From Pseudomonadota bacterium (GTDB taxonomy: Bacteria > Pseudomonadota > Gammaproteobacteria > Burkholderiales > Burkholderiaceae_C), in contig JAKARB010000001.1 in NCBI GenBank assembly GCA_021819435.1, positions 1 through 64,000 of the forward strand: DNA of 64,000 bases, given 5' to 3'. The translations under genes and the position numbers were made by a program. This document shows, in pieces, positions 1 to 9,226 of this stretch. Below the pieces are notes generated by a model. The model searched no databases, had not been told where the DNA came from, and was given only the letters and a program-made list of their open reading frames with translations. Within the stretch, counting starts at the first letter, position 1; the number at the start of each line of letters is the position of its first letter.

Positions 1-2
1 TG

Positions 3-332
3 CAATGGGCCGCGCGCGCCCACTACTGGCAGGTGCTGGAGCACGGTGTACGCATCTTCGAACGGCCTGGCCCGTTCGACCACAGCAAGCTGATGCTGAT
101 AGACGGCCAGTGGTGCTGCCTGGGTTCGGCCAATTGGGATGCGCGCAGCCTGCGCCTCAACTTCGAGTTCAATGTGGAGGTGTACGACACCGCGCTGTCT
201 ACGCGGCTGGAATCCCTTTTTGATGCCGCCCGTGATGCATCGAACGAGATATCGGTCATGGCGTTGCGCGCCCGCCCGCTGGCCATCCGCTTGCGCGACG
301 GGGTGGCCCGTCTGTTCACCCCCATTCTCTAG
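3..332 (+). CDS. Cardiolipin synthase / phospholipase D family protein, C-terminal part
   Basis: The reading frame is open from the left edge, so the N-terminus lies outside the window. It carries one full phospholipase D HKD motif at nt 81-134: H-x-K, a downstream D, then GSAN. The following NWDARSLRLNFEFN stretch is typical of bacterial cardiolipin synthases, which join two phosphatidylglycerols at the inner membrane. This would be the second HKD copy of a two-HKD enzyme. The stop lies 27 bases before ftsH on the same strand, so it is probably the preceding member of the same stress-island operon. Assignment to cardiolipin synthase rather than another PLD enzyme is inference from the motif context. 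Confidence 0.8.
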   Translation, partial: QWAARAHYWQVLEHGVRIFERPGPFDHSKLMLIDGQWCCLGSANWDARSLRLNFEFNVEVYDTALSTRLESLFDAARDASNEISVMALRARPLAIRLRDGVARLFTPIL

Positions 333-359
333 CGGCACGACTTGCGAGGAACATTGCCC

Positions 360-2177
360 ATGGAAAAGAAAGATCAATGGAACATTGGCTACTGGATCGT
401 CGCCGGTCTGTTGCTGCTGACGCTGCAGAACTACTGGCAGGCGGCGAAGACCGTCGAGCCCGTACCCTACAGCGAATTCGAGAAAGCGTTGGCCGAGGGG
501 CGCGTCGCCGAAGTGCTGGTGGCAGACCGCACGGTCACCGGACGCCTGAAATCGCCGGACAGCCGGGGCAAGACCACGATCGTGGCCACCCGTGTCGAAC
601 CCGACCTGGCCGAGCGGCTGTCGAAATACGACGTGCCCTACGCGCGGGTGGTGGAAAGCACCTGGCTGCGTGATGTGCTCTCCTGGATTCTGCCGGCGGT
701 GGCCTTCTTCGGCGTCTGGTTTTTCCTGTTCCGCCGCTTTGCCGAGAAGCAGGGCATGGGCGGCTTTCTGAGCATCGGCAAGAGCCGCGCCAAGGTGTTC
801 ATGGAGAAGAACACGGGCGTCACGTTTGCCGATGTCGCGGGCGTCGATGAGGCCAAGGCCGAGCTAGTCGAGATCGTCGACTTCCTGAAGAACCCGCAGG
901 ATTACGGCCGCCTCGGCGCGCGCATCCCGAAAGGTGTGTTGCTGGTTGGCCCGCCCGGCACGGGCAAGACCCTGCTGGCCAAGGCCGTGGCGGGCGAGGC
1001 CGGGGTACCGTTCTTCTCTATCTCCGGCTCGGAGTTCGTCGAGATGTTTGTCGGCGTGGGCGCGGCGCGGGTGCGCGACCTGTTCGAGCAGGCCCGTGCC
1101 CAGGCGCCGTCGATAATCTTCATCGACGAGTTGGATGCCCTGGGCCGCGCGCGCGGCGTCGGCGGCCCCATCGGCGGCCACGACGAGCGTGAGCAAACGC
1201 TCAACCAGCTGCTCACCGAGATGGACGGCTTCGACAGCTCGGTGGGGCTGATCATCCTCGCCGCCACCAACCGCCCCGAAATCCTCGACCAGGCGCTGCT
1301 GCGTGCCGGCCGCTTCGACCGCCAGGTGCTGGTGGACCGGCCCGACAAGAAGGGGCGGCTGGACATCCTGAAGGTTCATGTCAAGAAGGTGACGCTGGCC
1401 CAGGATGTAGACCTCGAACAGGTAGCCGCACTGACCACGGGCTTTTCCGGCGCGGACCTCGCCAATCTGGTCAACGAGGCGGCGCTGGCGGCGACGAGAC
1501 GCCGTGCGTCCGCCGTGGAATTGCAGGACTTCACCGCGGCCATCGAGCGCATCGTGGCGGGCCTGGAAAAGAAGAGCCGCGTGCTCAATCCCAAGGAGCG
1601 GGAAACCGTGGCCCATCACGAGATGGGCCATGCGCTGGTGGCGCTGGCGCTGCCCGGCACCGACCCCGTACACAAGATCTCGATCATCCCGCGCGGCATC
1701 GGCGCGCTGGGCTACACCTTGCAGCGCCCCACCGAAGACCGCTTCCTGATGACGCGTACCGATCTCGAGCACAAGATCGCCGTACTGCTGGGCGGGCGTG
1801 CCGCCGAAAAGCTGGTGTTCGGCGAGTTGTCTACCGGGGCGGCGGACGATCTGGCGCGGGCCACCGACATCGCCCGCGACATGATCACCCGCTTTGGCAT
1901 GGACGAGGGCCTGGGCTACATCGCCTTCGAGGCGCAGCGGCCCCGCTTTCTCGATACACCAGAACTGGCCCACGGCGGTTGCCGGGTGGCCGAATCGACC
2001 CAGGCGCGCATCGATCAGGCTATCCGCGACATCGTGATGGGCGTGTTCGAGCGCGCCTACCGGATTCTCGACATCAACCGCGCGGTGCTGGAGCGCTGTG
2101 CGCGCGAGCTGCTGGCGCGGGAAACGCTCGACGAAAGCGATATCCGTCAATTGACTCAAGGACTTGTTCGGAACTGA
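360..2177 (+). CDS. ftsH: FtsH-type ATP-dependent membrane zinc protease (island copy)
   Basis: This is a membrane-anchored AAA+ metalloprotease that degrades misfolded membrane and cytosolic proteins. It has two N-terminal membrane segments (about residues 10-26 and 108-126), Walker A GPPGTGKT at residues 197-204, Walker [16 protein letters not shown], the SRH with an [15 protein letters not shown] pattern, and the zinc site HEMGH at 420-424. The length of 605 aa is normal for the family. I chose ATG 360 over an upstream in-frame TTG (342) because GCGAGGA sits 9 bases before it. It is probably the accessory ftsH of a TLST/LHR stress island rather than the housekeeping copy, judged from its neighbours. 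Confidence 0.95.
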   Translation: MEKKDQWNIGYWIVAGLLLLTLQNYWQAAKTVEPVPYSEFEKALAEGRVAEVLVADRTVTGRLKSPDSRGKTTIVATRVEPDLAERLSKYDVPYARVVESTWLRDVLSWILPAVAFFGVWFFLFRRFAEKQGMGGFLSIGKSRAKVFMEKNTGVTFADVAGVDEAKAELVEIVDFLKNPQDYGRLGARIPKGVLLVGPPGTGKTLLAKAVAGEAGVPFFSISGSEFVEMFVGVGAARVRDLFEQARAQAPSIIFIDELDALGRARGVGGPIGGHDEREQTLNQLLTEMDGFDSSVGLIILAATNRPEILDQALLRAGRFDRQVLVDRPDKKGRLDILKVHVKKVTLAQDVDLEQVAALTTGFSGADLANLVNEAALAATRRRASAVELQDFTAAIERIVAGLEKKSRVLNPKERETVAHHEMGHALVALALPGTDPVHKISIIPRGIGALGYTLQRPTEDRFLMTRTDLEHKIAVLLGGRAAEKLVFGELSTGAADDLARATDIARDMITRFGMDEGLGYIAFEAQRPRFLDTPELAHGGCRVAESTQARIDQAIRDIVMGVFERAYRILDINRAVLERCARELLARETLDESDIRQLTQGLVRN

Positions 2178-2264
2178 AAACAGTAGTAGGTGCCATTCAG
2201 AGTAAGCCGACGGCTCTGTTCAGTGCGTCATCCAATTCGCCGGCATTGTTCAAGGAGAACCGAT

Positions 2265-2723
2265 ATGTCTGCATTGACTCCGTGGGACCCCTTCCGGGAA
2301 CTGGATGAATTGCAAAACCGCCTGGCGACGATGTTCGGACGGATACCCCAGCGACAGGGCGCCCGTACCGGCAACGAAGCCATGACCACGGCGGACTGGG
2401 CACCAATGGCGGACATCAGCGAGGATGAGAACGCATTCCTCCTCAAGCTGGATCTGCCGGAGGTCCCCAAGGATGCCGTGCGCGTCAGCGCGGAAAACGG
2501 TGTGCTCACCATCAGCGGCGAGCGCAAACTGGAAAAAGAGGAGCAGGGCAAGAAGTTCCACCGCATCGAACGTGCGTATGGCCGCTTTGTGCGCAGCTTT
2601 GTCTTGCCTGACAACGTTGATCCGACCAAGGTGACGGCTTCGATGAAAGACGGCGTGCTGGAAGTGCGGCTTGTCAAGGCCGAGCAAGCCAAACCGAAAC
2701 AGATTGAAATCTCAGTCAACTAA
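2265..2723 (+). CDS. Small heat-shock protein, Hsp20 / alpha-crystallin family
   Basis: This is an ATP-independent holdase that binds unfolding proteins. The 152 aa begin with an amphipathic segment (WDPFRELDELQNRL), followed by an alpha-crystallin domain from about residue 45 to 140. Conserved elements are DLPEVPKDAVRVSAENGVLTI, ERAYGRFVRSFVLPDNVD and KDGVLEVRLVK. A C-terminal IEI tripeptide matches the IxI motif that docks into neighbouring subunits. The start at 2265 has AAGGAG five to ten bases upstream. It lies between ftsH and yfdX1 in the stress island. Which of the several TLST Hsp20 types it is cannot be told without alignment. Confidence 0.95.
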   Translation: MSALTPWDPFRELDELQNRLATMFGRIPQRQGARTGNEAMTTADWAPMADISEDENAFLLKLDLPEVPKDAVRVSAENGVLTISGERKLEKEEQGKKFHRIERAYGRFVRSFVLPDNVDPTKVTASMKDGVLEVRLVKAEQAKPKQIEISVN

Positions 2724-2745
2724 CTTCAATCAGGAGCCCAAGATC

Positions 2746-3660
2746 ATGAATATCAAACAGCCACAATACACCTTCTCCGCACTTGCCCTGGCGGTCGTCG
2801 TCGGACTGAGCGGACCGGCTCTGGCCCAATCGGCGGCAGGTTCTAGCCCAGGTGCTGCAGCACCCTCTGCCGCATCCAAGGCGGCACAGCCACAGGTAGA
2901 TGACAAGGCCGCCCGGGAAGCCGATAAAAAGCGTGCCGAGCTCACTCAAGACGCCATCACGGCGCTCACCAAGACCCAGGAGGCTTTGACCCTCCTTGAT
3001 GCAAAGAAGACCAAGGAGGCGCTCGCTGCGCTGGAACTGGCCAGCGGAAAGCTGGAACTGGTATTGGCACGCGACGCCAAACTTGCCTTGGCGCCGGTCG
3101 ATGTACGCGTCATCACCCACGATATCCACGCCAACGTGGAATCGGTAAAGAAAGCGGTCAAGTTGTCTCGGGAGTTGTTGGGTGATGGCGAGGTGCAAAA
3201 GGCCCGGCCCATCGTTGCCAATCTGGCCAGCGAAATCGTGATCGAAACCGACAACCTGCCGATGGCAACGTACCCGGCAGCGATCAAGTCGGCCGCACGG
3301 CTCATCGACAGCGGCAAGATCGACGACGCCAAGGCGGAACTCGCCCGAGCACTGAACACGCTGGTGGTGACCTCGGTCGCCTTTCCTCTGCCCGTGCTCC
3401 GGGCCGAAGCCGCGATGGCAAAAGCTGAAAAGCTGGCCGAGACCGACAAGCGCGATGCCAAGCAGAACGAGGAGCTCAGCACCTTGCTGTCGTCCGTACG
3501 CACGGAGATCGAGCTGGCGCAGATCCTCGGTTATGGCAAGAAGGCGGATTTCAAACCCATCTTCGATCAGGTGAAGTCGATTGAGCAAAAGTCGGCTGGA
3601 GGCAAAAGCGGCAAGGGATGGTTCGACGAGTTGAAGACGCGGATCCAAAAGCTGTTTTGA
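2746..3660 (+). CDS. YfdX family protein, exported paralogue
   Basis: This 304-aa protein starts with a Sec signal peptide (lysine, hydrophobic core, then ALAQS with likely cleavage after ALA about residue 27), so it should act in the periplasm. A low-complexity Ala/Ser/Pro linker follows. The rest is the helical YfdX domain, with conserved blocks KLELVLARDAKLALAPVDV and ASEIVIETDNLPMATYPAAI. YfdX proteins are stress-induced and have been proposed as periplasmic chaperones; their exact role is open. The C-terminus GGKSGKGWFDELK..IQKLF is shared with the next gene. CAGGAG precedes the ATG. It starts 22 bases after hsp20. Confidence 0.9.
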   Translation: MNIKQPQYTFSALALAVVVGLSGPALAQSAAGSSPGAAAPSAASKAAQPQVDDKAAREADKKRAELTQDAITALTKTQEALTLLDAKKTKEALAALELASGKLELVLARDAKLALAPVDVRVITHDIHANVESVKKAVKLSRELLGDGEVQKARPIVANLASEIVIETDNLPMATYPAAIKSAARLIDSGKIDDAKAELARALNTLVVTSVAFPLPVLRAEAAMAKAEKLAETDKRDAKQNEELSTLLSSVRTEIELAQILGYGKKADFKPIFDQVKSIEQKSAGGKSGKGWFDELKTRIQKLF

Positions 3661-3762
3661 GGTGATGAAAGGGCCGACTGTTCGGTCGGTCAGTCTCGCG
3701 ATGTTCGCAGTCAGCCCCAATAGATTCGCCTATTTTCACTAACTCATACGAGGCATGTCACC

Positions 3763-4650
3763 ATGAATGAGCAAACACCGAATCCCAATGCGACGAACAA
3801 AGGAATTAACGAACAGGCCGCGGTAAGCAGCCTTCCTGTCAGTCCAGAGGCCAAGCCTGAAGTTGTCACGGAGGTACAGCCAGAGGTTCAGAAGGAAACG
3901 GACTCGCAGGCGGCAGACAAACGTAAACAAGTCCTCGATGAGGCCGTCTCGGCCTTGGCGCTGACCAAATCAGCGCTGGCCGCACTTGACGGCAAGGACG
4001 CTGCACGCGCACTGGCAACGCTGGCCGAAGTGACGGGAAAGCTGGAGCTGATCGTTGCGCGCGAACCAACGCTCGCCCTGGCCCCCGTTGATGTGCGCAC
4101 CATCGTGCACGACGTGTTCGCCAACACGGAAACCATTGAGGCGATGACTGACGAGGCGCTGGATGCCCTCAAACATGGCGAGGTGCAACAGGCACGTCTC
4201 GTGCTGGCTTTGCTGGCCAGTGAAATCGTGATCGCGGTCACCAACATCCCTCTGGCGTCCTATCCCGCAGCCGTGAAGTCAGTCGTGCCGCTGATCGATC
4301 AGGGCAAGATTGAAGAAGCCAAAGCCGCGCTGCAGGCAGCGCTCAGCACGCTGGTCGAGACGCGCAGCGTGCTTCCGCTGCCCACCCTGCGTGCCAGGCT
4401 GCTCCTGAAGCGCGCCGAGACCTTGGTGGAAGATGGTCAGCGGGGCGAAGCGTCCAATGAGCGCCTGGAGACATTATTGAACGAAGCGCGGCAGCAGTTG
4501 GAAATGGCAGAACTGCTGGGCTATGGAAAAAAGAAGGACTTTGAGCCCCTGTTCGCTGAACTCAAGAAAGTCAAGGAAAAGACGGCTGGGGGAGGCGGCG
4601 GAAAAGGCTGGCTCGATGAAATCAAGGCAAAACTGTCCAAGTTGTTCTGA
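3763..4650 (+). CDS. YfdX family protein, paralogue without signal peptide
   Basis: These 295 aa are clearly paralogous to the preceding gene over the whole YfdX domain (KLELIVAREPTLALAPVDV, ASEIVIAVTNIPLASYPAAVKS) and at the Gly/Lys-rich C-terminus. Instead of a signal peptide it has a polar, Asn/Pro/Glu/Val-rich N-terminal tail of about 60 residues, predicted disordered. It is therefore probably cytosolic. The pair would put one YfdX on each side of the inner membrane; this is inference from the N-termini. Both are standard members of TLST/LHR islands as yfdX1 and yfdX2. The gap to the previous gene is 102 bases with no clear terminator. Confidence 0.88.
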   Translation: MNEQTPNPNATNKGINEQAAVSSLPVSPEAKPEVVTEVQPEVQKETDSQAADKRKQVLDEAVSALALTKSALAALDGKDAARALATLAEVTGKLELIVAREPTLALAPVDVRTIVHDVFANTETIEAMTDEALDALKHGEVQQARLVLALLASEIVIAVTNIPLASYPAAVKSVVPLIDQGKIEEAKAALQAALSTLVETRSVLPLPTLRARLLLKRAETLVEDGQRGEASNERLETLLNEARQQLEMAELLGYGKKKDFEPLFAELKKVKEKTAGGGGGKGWLDEIKAKLSKLF

Positions 4651-4669
4651 AACCGCTGCATAGGGCGTA

Positions 4670-4692
4670 AGAGGGGCGCGTCGCGCCCCTCT
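4670..4692. repeat. GC-rich perfect hairpin between yfdX2 and hdeD
   Basis: An inverted repeat with an 11-bp arm on each side of a single central T; a real loop of 3-5 bases leaves about 8-9 pairs. It is strong but not followed by a T run, so it is unlikely to be a full intrinsic terminator. It could be a partial attenuator or an mRNA-stabilising stem in the middle of the stress operon. Confidence 0.6.
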
Positions 4693-4746
4693 CTTGGCTC
4701 AGGAGTGTTTGATTTTTCACCCCATTAGATCTTTAGGAGATATTGC

Positions 4747-5358
4747 ATGAACACAGACACCATCGCCAATTCCAATGAGGATGAGCCCACCAAAGCACTG
4801 TGTTCGCTGAGCCAAAATTGGTGGCTTTTTGCGCTGCGCGGTGTCTTGGCATTGATTTTTGCAGCCCTCGCGTTCTGGATGCCACAATCGGCTCTGTTGG
4901 CCATGACCATCGTGTTCGGCGCATTTTCCTTGGTCAATGGCGCGTTCAACTTGTTTGCAGCGGTGCGCCATATCCAGAAAAAAGAGCGCTGGGGCTGGCT
5001 GCTGTTCAGCGGCATTGTCGGCATACTTACGGGCGTCGTCGTCCTGGTTGCTCCTTGGGTCGCCACGATAGTCTTGGCTTCTTTTTTATGGGCTAGCGTG
5101 GGCTTCTGGGCGATTTTCACCGGTGTGCTGGAGATATCCGCCGCCGTTCGGCTGCGTCGGGAAATCAAGGGCGAAATCTGGCTTGCCCTCAGTGGACTGC
5201 TCTCGATTATCCTTGGCGCTATCGTCTTGTGGATAGTTTTTACCCGTCCGGTCGAGTCATTCGTGGCCGCAGGCTGGTTGTTGGGTTTCCATGCGGCAGT
5301 CTATGGCGTCACGCTTTTGTTCTTGAGTTGGAGTCTTCGCAAATCGCGCCTGGGGTAA
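4747..5358 (+). CDS. hdeD: HdeD family acid-resistance membrane protein
   Basis: A 203-aa protein of the DUF308/HdeD family with about six predicted transmembrane helices (for example residues 26-46, 49-71, 87-110, 114-134, 150-172 and 175-196). HdeD is linked to acid resistance in enterobacteria, and a copy is a core gene of the TLST/LHR stress island, which fits the neighbours. The start has TTAGGAG eight bases upstream. The short N-terminal tail is acidic and cytosolic. The molecular activity of the family is unknown. Confidence 0.88.
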   Translation: MNTDTIANSNEDEPTKALCSLSQNWWLFALRGVLALIFAALAFWMPQSALLAMTIVFGAFSLVNGAFNLFAAVRHIQKKERWGWLLFSGIVGILTGVVVLVAPWVATIVLASFLWASVGFWAIFTGVLEISAAVRLRREIKGEIWLALSGLLSIILGAIVLWIVFTRPVESFVAAGWLLGFHAAVYGVTLLFLSWSLRKSRLG

Positions 5359-5437
5359 GAGCGTGCCAAACCAAAATCTATGGATATGAGCATCCTCGAT
5401 TCATGCCTCCATAGAAATGACATCGAAGGAGTCATAC

Positions 5438-6583
5438 ATGCAGATGCAATATAGCTATCGAGCTATCGACAAAGAGTTTCATGAACCTTGGCAGAGAGCT
5501 TTGGGAAATGTGATCGAGCGCGACCTCAAGCCATTGCTCGACAAACACACTAAAGATTCAGCGCGACTTCAAATCGTCCTTGATCGCGACAAGACCAAGC
5601 GGCAATTTCTGGCCAGTGGCTATATGCACCTGCCCGGCAAAAAGATTGTCAGCGTTACTGCATCACATGACGAGCTGACGCCCCTCGCGCAGATGCTCGC
5701 ACAGTCGTTGTTCCGTCAGGCCAAGAAGCATTTTGACCGACTGCATGCTCAGGATCAAATCAAGCGCAAAGCACGACGCGAGCGCTTGCGCGAGCTCAAG
5801 GTGCGAATTGCCGCAAACCCCGCGTCAGCCGCCCATGAGGCCAAAGTGACCCGAATGCCTCTACTGTCGAAACTTGAGGCTGTCGCAAGGCGTGAGCTGG
5901 CTTATCTGCGGGCCGTCGGCGATTTACCACGCGATTATCCGACGCTGCGCGACGTGGTGGATGAAGCGATTGTCCAAGCTGAGGTGGAATGGCAATCCGT
6001 GCCGGAAGAAAAAGCGGCTTACTTCGGTCTTCTGAAGCATCTGTTCGCCGTCCTGGATCACGAAGTGGCAAACAGCCGGCAATTTGGCGAATTCGTTTCT
6101 CTGGACGCGCCGGTCGAAGCGGATGCCCAGGACGTCGCCGAGGCCATGGTGGAAGAGGAAGTCTTCGAATTTTATCAGCCCGATGACACACTCAGGCTGG
6201 CCGATATCATCGCTGACAGTCAGCATCCCGATGCCGCAACGATCGCAGAACAGGAGGAGCTAGTTGATCGGTCGAGCGAGTTCGCTTTTGCATTCGACCT
6301 GCTGAAGGACATGCCGCGTTTGTGGCGGCGCATTTTTCTGCTTATCCGTGTGGACGGGCTCGATGCCAGCAGCGTCTCTGAAATCCTGCTGATTCCTAGT
6401 CAGGAAGATACTGTCCAAAGGTGGCTCATGCAGGCCGAAGCGTTCATCGCTGCTCATTTGGAAGAGGCCGGAGTAAGCAAAGACGGGAACGATTGGCTCC
6501 AAGGCGTTGATTGGTCGGCATTGTCTGTGACCCGAAGCGCGGCAGCCTCACTGTGGTCCAAGGAGGCGAACCATGAAGAATGA
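5438..6583 (+). CDS. HPF/S30EA-like N-terminus fused to a sigma-70-like C-terminus (stress-island ORF)
   Basis: A 381-aa protein. Residues of about 1-105 have the pattern of ribosome hibernation factors (HPF/RaiA): helix, beta hairpin with LQIVLDRDKTKRQFLASGYMHLPG, then a second helix with repeated SLFRQAKKHFDRL. A basic linker and a helical middle part follow. About residues 275-345 resemble sigma-70 region 4 (DLLKDMPRLWRRIFLLIRVDGLDASSVSEILLI...VQRWLMQAEAFI), with an ECF-like LP..R..F.L....G helix-turn-helix spacing. The ATG at 5438 has GAAGGAG six bases upstream and is preferred over ATG 5417. It overlaps trx by 11 bases. Both domain calls come from reading the sequence; function is unproven. 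Confidence 0.65.
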   Translation: MQMQYSYRAIDKEFHEPWQRALGNVIERDLKPLLDKHTKDSARLQIVLDRDKTKRQFLASGYMHLPGKKIVSVTASHDELTPLAQMLAQSLFRQAKKHFDRLHAQDQIKRKARRERLRELKVRIAANPASAAHEAKVTRMPLLSKLEAVARRELAYLRAVGDLPRDYPTLRDVVDEAIVQAEVEWQSVPEEKAAYFGLLKHLFAVLDHEVANSRQFGEFVSLDAPVEADAQDVAEAMVEEEVFEFYQPDDTLRLADIIADSQHPDAATIAEQEELVDRSSEFAFAFDLLKDMPRLWRRIFLLIRVDGLDASSVSEILLIPSQEDTVQRWLMQAEAFIAAHLEEAGVSKDGNDWLQGVDWSALSVTRSAAASLWSKEANHEE

Positions 6584-7013
6584 TCTTCACCTCGTCTGCC
6601 CGCATTGCCAGTCCATCAACCGCGTACCGACTGCGAAGGTATCGGAACATCCCAACTGCGGCCGCTGCCAGCAGCCTTTGTTCACGGGCGAGCCCATCGA
6701 GTTGACCACGGCAACATTCTCGCGCCACGTGGAGCGCAGCGATTTGCCGCTGCTGGTCGATTTCTGGGCGCCATGGTGCGGGCCGTGCAAGATGATGGCG
6801 CCACAGTTCCAGCAAGCGGCGCACCAGCTCGAACCGAGGATCCGGCTGGCGAAGGTGAATACCGAGGCTGAGCCCCACCTGGCCGCGCAGTTCGGTATCC
6901 GCAGCATCCCGACGCTCGCCCTGTTCCAAGGTGGGCGGGAGATCGCCCGTCAGGCCGGCGCGATGGGCGCGCAGGACATCGTGCGCTGGACGTCGACGCA
7001 AGTGGGGCGCTGA
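6573..7013 (+). CDS. Thioredoxin 2-like (TrxC type) with N-terminal zinc ribbon
   Basis: A 146-aa protein. A zinc ribbon (C9-x2-C12 and C29-x2-C32) precedes a thioredoxin fold with active site WCGPC at residues 68-72 and the cis-Pro loop IRSIPTLALF. This is the TrxC/Trx2 architecture, a cytosolic disulfide reductase linked to oxidative stress. AAGGAGG lies five bases before the ATG, inside the end of the upstream gene, which suggests translational coupling. It is the trx gene expected in TLST islands. Its stop is 3 bases before the kefB-like start. Confidence 0.93.
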   Translation: MKNDLHLVCPHCQSINRVPTAKVSEHPNCGRCQQPLFTGEPIELTTATFSRHVERSDLPLLVDFWAPWCGPCKMMAPQFQQAAHQLEPRIRLAKVNTEAEPHLAAQFGIRSIPTLALFQGGREIARQAGAMGAQDIVRWTSTQVGR

Positions 7014-7016
7014 CCG

Positions 7017-8732
7017 ATGCAGGGCTTGCTCGGCGCTACGCTAATCCTGCTGGCGGCTTGCAGCCTGGCGGCGATGGCGACGGCGGCGTTCAGAGTGCCC
7101 GCCTTGCTGGGGTATCTCTCTGTCGGCGTTGTACTGGGCCCCTCAGTCATCGGCGTGATCGCGCCGGGGGAGACGCTGACCTTTCTGTCCGAGCTGGGCG
7201 TGGCGCTGCTGTTGTTCATGGTCGGACTGGAATTCTCCCTCGGACACTTCTGGCTCGCCCGCAGGACGGTGCTGATGGCGGGCGCTCTGCAGATGATCGC
7301 CGTGGCCCCGCCGCTGATCCTGCTATTGATGTGGCTGGGGCAGCCCGGCCAGAGCGCCGCGCTGCTCGGCACTGCGGCGGCCATGTCGTCCACGGCGCTG
7401 GTCAGCCGACAACTGGCCGACCAAGGCGAGCTCACCACCCGCCACGGCCGCAGTGCCATCGCCGTGCTGGTCTTTCAGGACCTGGCCAGCGTGCCCCTGC
7501 TGGCCTTGCTGGCGATCTGGGCGCGCGGCGAGTCGCCGAAGATCGAGCATGTGCTGCTCGAAGTGTTCGGTGTGCTGCTGCTGTTCGCGGCAGCGGCCCT
7601 CGCCTCGCGCCGTCTGTTGCATGGCCTGCTGGGCTGGGTGGCGCGGCGGGGCCACGAGGAATCGTTCGTGCTCGTCTCCTTGTGCGTGGTGGTGGCTGCC
7701 GCCGCCGCTGCGCACGCGGTCGGCGTATCCGCCGCCCTGGGGGCCTTCCTCGCCGGGATGGTGCTGGGCGAGAGCGACTTCCGGCACCACATGGAAAGCC
7801 ACCTCAGGCCGTTTCGCGATGTGTTGTCGGGCGTGTTCTTCGTGACCATCGGCCTGCAATTGGACGCAGCACAGATTCTTTCGGCACCGCTGGCGGTGCT
7901 GGCGTGGCTGGTGGTGCTGGTACCGGTCAAGATCCTGCTCAATACGCTGGCCTTGCGGGCGACGCGCCTGTCCGCCCTCGATGCCTGGCGCACGGGCATA
8001 GCGTTGGGGCACGGCGGCGAGTTCGCCCTGCTGTTGTTGGGCACGGTCTTGCAGCAGCATCTGATCCCCGCGACCGTCGTCCAACCCATGCTGGTCGCGC
8101 TGGTGCTCAGCATGGCCCTGGCACCGCTACTGATCCGCCATCACGATGTACTTGCCCGGTTCTTGAGCCGCACCGGCGGCGTCATTCAGCCACCCCAGGC
8201 TGAAGAAGTCGAGATCGCCGCGCAGACGGCGCGATATCGAGACCATGTCATCGTTTGCGGCGCGGGCGAGCTTGGCCTGACAGTCAGCGAGATTCTTCGC
8301 CACGCCGGCGTAGCGCATCTGCTGCTGGAGGCGGACGCGCAGAAGGTCGAGGCCGCGCGTGCCGCCGGCGCGCCGGTGTTCCATGGCGATGCCAGTCGGC
8401 CCGATACCTTGCTGGCTGCCGGCTTGACGCATGCGCACTTGGTGGTGCTGACGTTCGCCCATGCCCAGCAAGCGTTGCGCATCGCCCAGGCGATTGCCGA
8501 GCGCCGTCCGGCGCTGACCTTGTGGGTGTCATGCAGAAGTACGACCGCGGCCGATGCATTTCGCGCCATGCCCAACGTGCGTGTGTACCAGCAATCCTTT
8601 GCCGCAGGCCTTGGGCTGGCGGAACAAGTGATGTCGTCGCTTGGCATGTCGGCCGAGCTCGTCGAACGAAACATCAGTGCGATGCGCCGCCGTCTCGACA
8701 GCGGCAATGTCGCAGGGAGTCCATCTGCATGA
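7017..8732 (+). CDS. KefB-like monovalent cation:proton antiporter (CPA2) with RCK domain
   Basis: The 571 aa consist of a CPA2 sodium/hydrogen-exchanger-type membrane domain (about 12 helices, residues 1-380) and a soluble RCK/TrkA-N domain. The latter starts VIVCGAGELG at residues 411-420, with the GxGxxG nucleotide loop. KefB-type proteins export potassium in exchange for protons and acidify the cytosol to protect against electrophiles. It is a core TLST/LHR gene. The start is 3 bases after trx, and the stop overlaps the psiE ATG by four bases. Confidence 0.9.
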   Translation: MQGLLGATLILLAACSLAAMATAAFRVPALLGYLSVGVVLGPSVIGVIAPGETLTFLSELGVALLLFMVGLEFSLGHFWLARRTVLMAGALQMIAVAPPLILLLMWLGQPGQSAALLGTAAAMSSTALVSRQLADQGELTTRHGRSAIAVLVFQDLASVPLLALLAIWARGESPKIEHVLLEVFGVLLLFAAAALASRRLLHGLLGWVARRGHEESFVLVSLCVVVAAAAAAHAVGVSAALGAFLAGMVLGESDFRHHMESHLRPFRDVLSGVFFVTIGLQLDAAQILSAPLAVLAWLVVLVPVKILLNTLALRATRLSALDAWRTGIALGHGGEFALLLLGTVLQQHLIPATVVQPMLVALVLSMALAPLLIRHHDVLARFLSRTGGVIQPPQAEEVEIAAQTARYRDHVIVCGAGELGLTVSEILRHAGVAHLLLEADAQKVEAARAAGAPVFHGDASRPDTLLAAGLTHAHLVVLTFAHAQQALRIAQAIAERRPALTLWVSCRSTTAADAFRAMPNVRVYQQSFAAGLGLAEQVMSSLGMSAELVERNISAMRRRLDSGNVAGSPSA

Positions 8733-9226
8733 AGTCAACAGGCCGCAATCCATTTCAGGTCTTCCGTGACCAATGGGCCATCATGAGTTTTTACGAGCGC
8801 TTCGAGCAGGTCGTCGCGCTCGTGCTGTCGGCGGTAATTGCCGTCATCATCGTGGTGTCGCTGTTCCAGCTCATCGCCATCGTCTTCACGCTGCTGGTCC
8901 TCGATGCCTTCAATCCCCTGGATCACAAGGTATTCCAGAGTGTGTTCGGCATGATCATGACGCTCTTGATCGCGATGGAGTTCAAGCATTCCATCGTGCG
9001 CGTGGCGCTGCGTCGGGACAGCATCATCCAGGTCAAGACCGTGATCCTCATCGGTCTGATCGCGCTGGCGCGCAAGTTCGTGATCCTTGACCCCGAGGCG
9101 AGCCCCGCAAAGATTGCCGCGCTGGCAGGCGCCACGCTGGCTCTGGGTGCGACCTACTGGCTGCTGCGCGAGCGCGGCGACCGCGCCGCCGAGACCTCTG
9201 AGCATGACCCGTCATCATCCCAGTGA
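8729..9226 (+). CDS. PsiE-like phosphate-starvation-inducible membrane protein
   Basis: A 165-aa protein with about four transmembrane helices and the PsiE family pattern (LLVLDAFNPLDHKVFQSVFGMIMTLLIAMEFKHSI, then VRVALRRDSIIQVKTVILIGLIALARKFVILD). Its biochemical role is unknown. It is a normal TLST island member, between the antiporter and the proteases. ATG 8729 overlaps the kefB stop (ATGA) and has a GGGAG-like site upstream. Its C-terminal 23 bases overlap the next gene. Confidence 0.85.
   Translation: MKSTGRNPFQVFRDQWAIMSFYERFEQVVALVLSAVIAVIIVVSLFQLIAIVFTLLVLDAFNPLDHKVFQSVFGMIMTLLIAMEFKHSIVRVALRRDSIIQVKTVILIGLIALARKFVILDPEASPAKIAALAGATLALGATYWLLRERGDRAAETSEHDPSSSQ

Noticed and set aside
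864-2159. Long minus-strand open frame (431 aa) opposite ftsH
   Set aside because: It is an antisense shadow in high-GC coding DNA; the plus-strand FtsH has all motifs and the minus reading has no recognisable domain.
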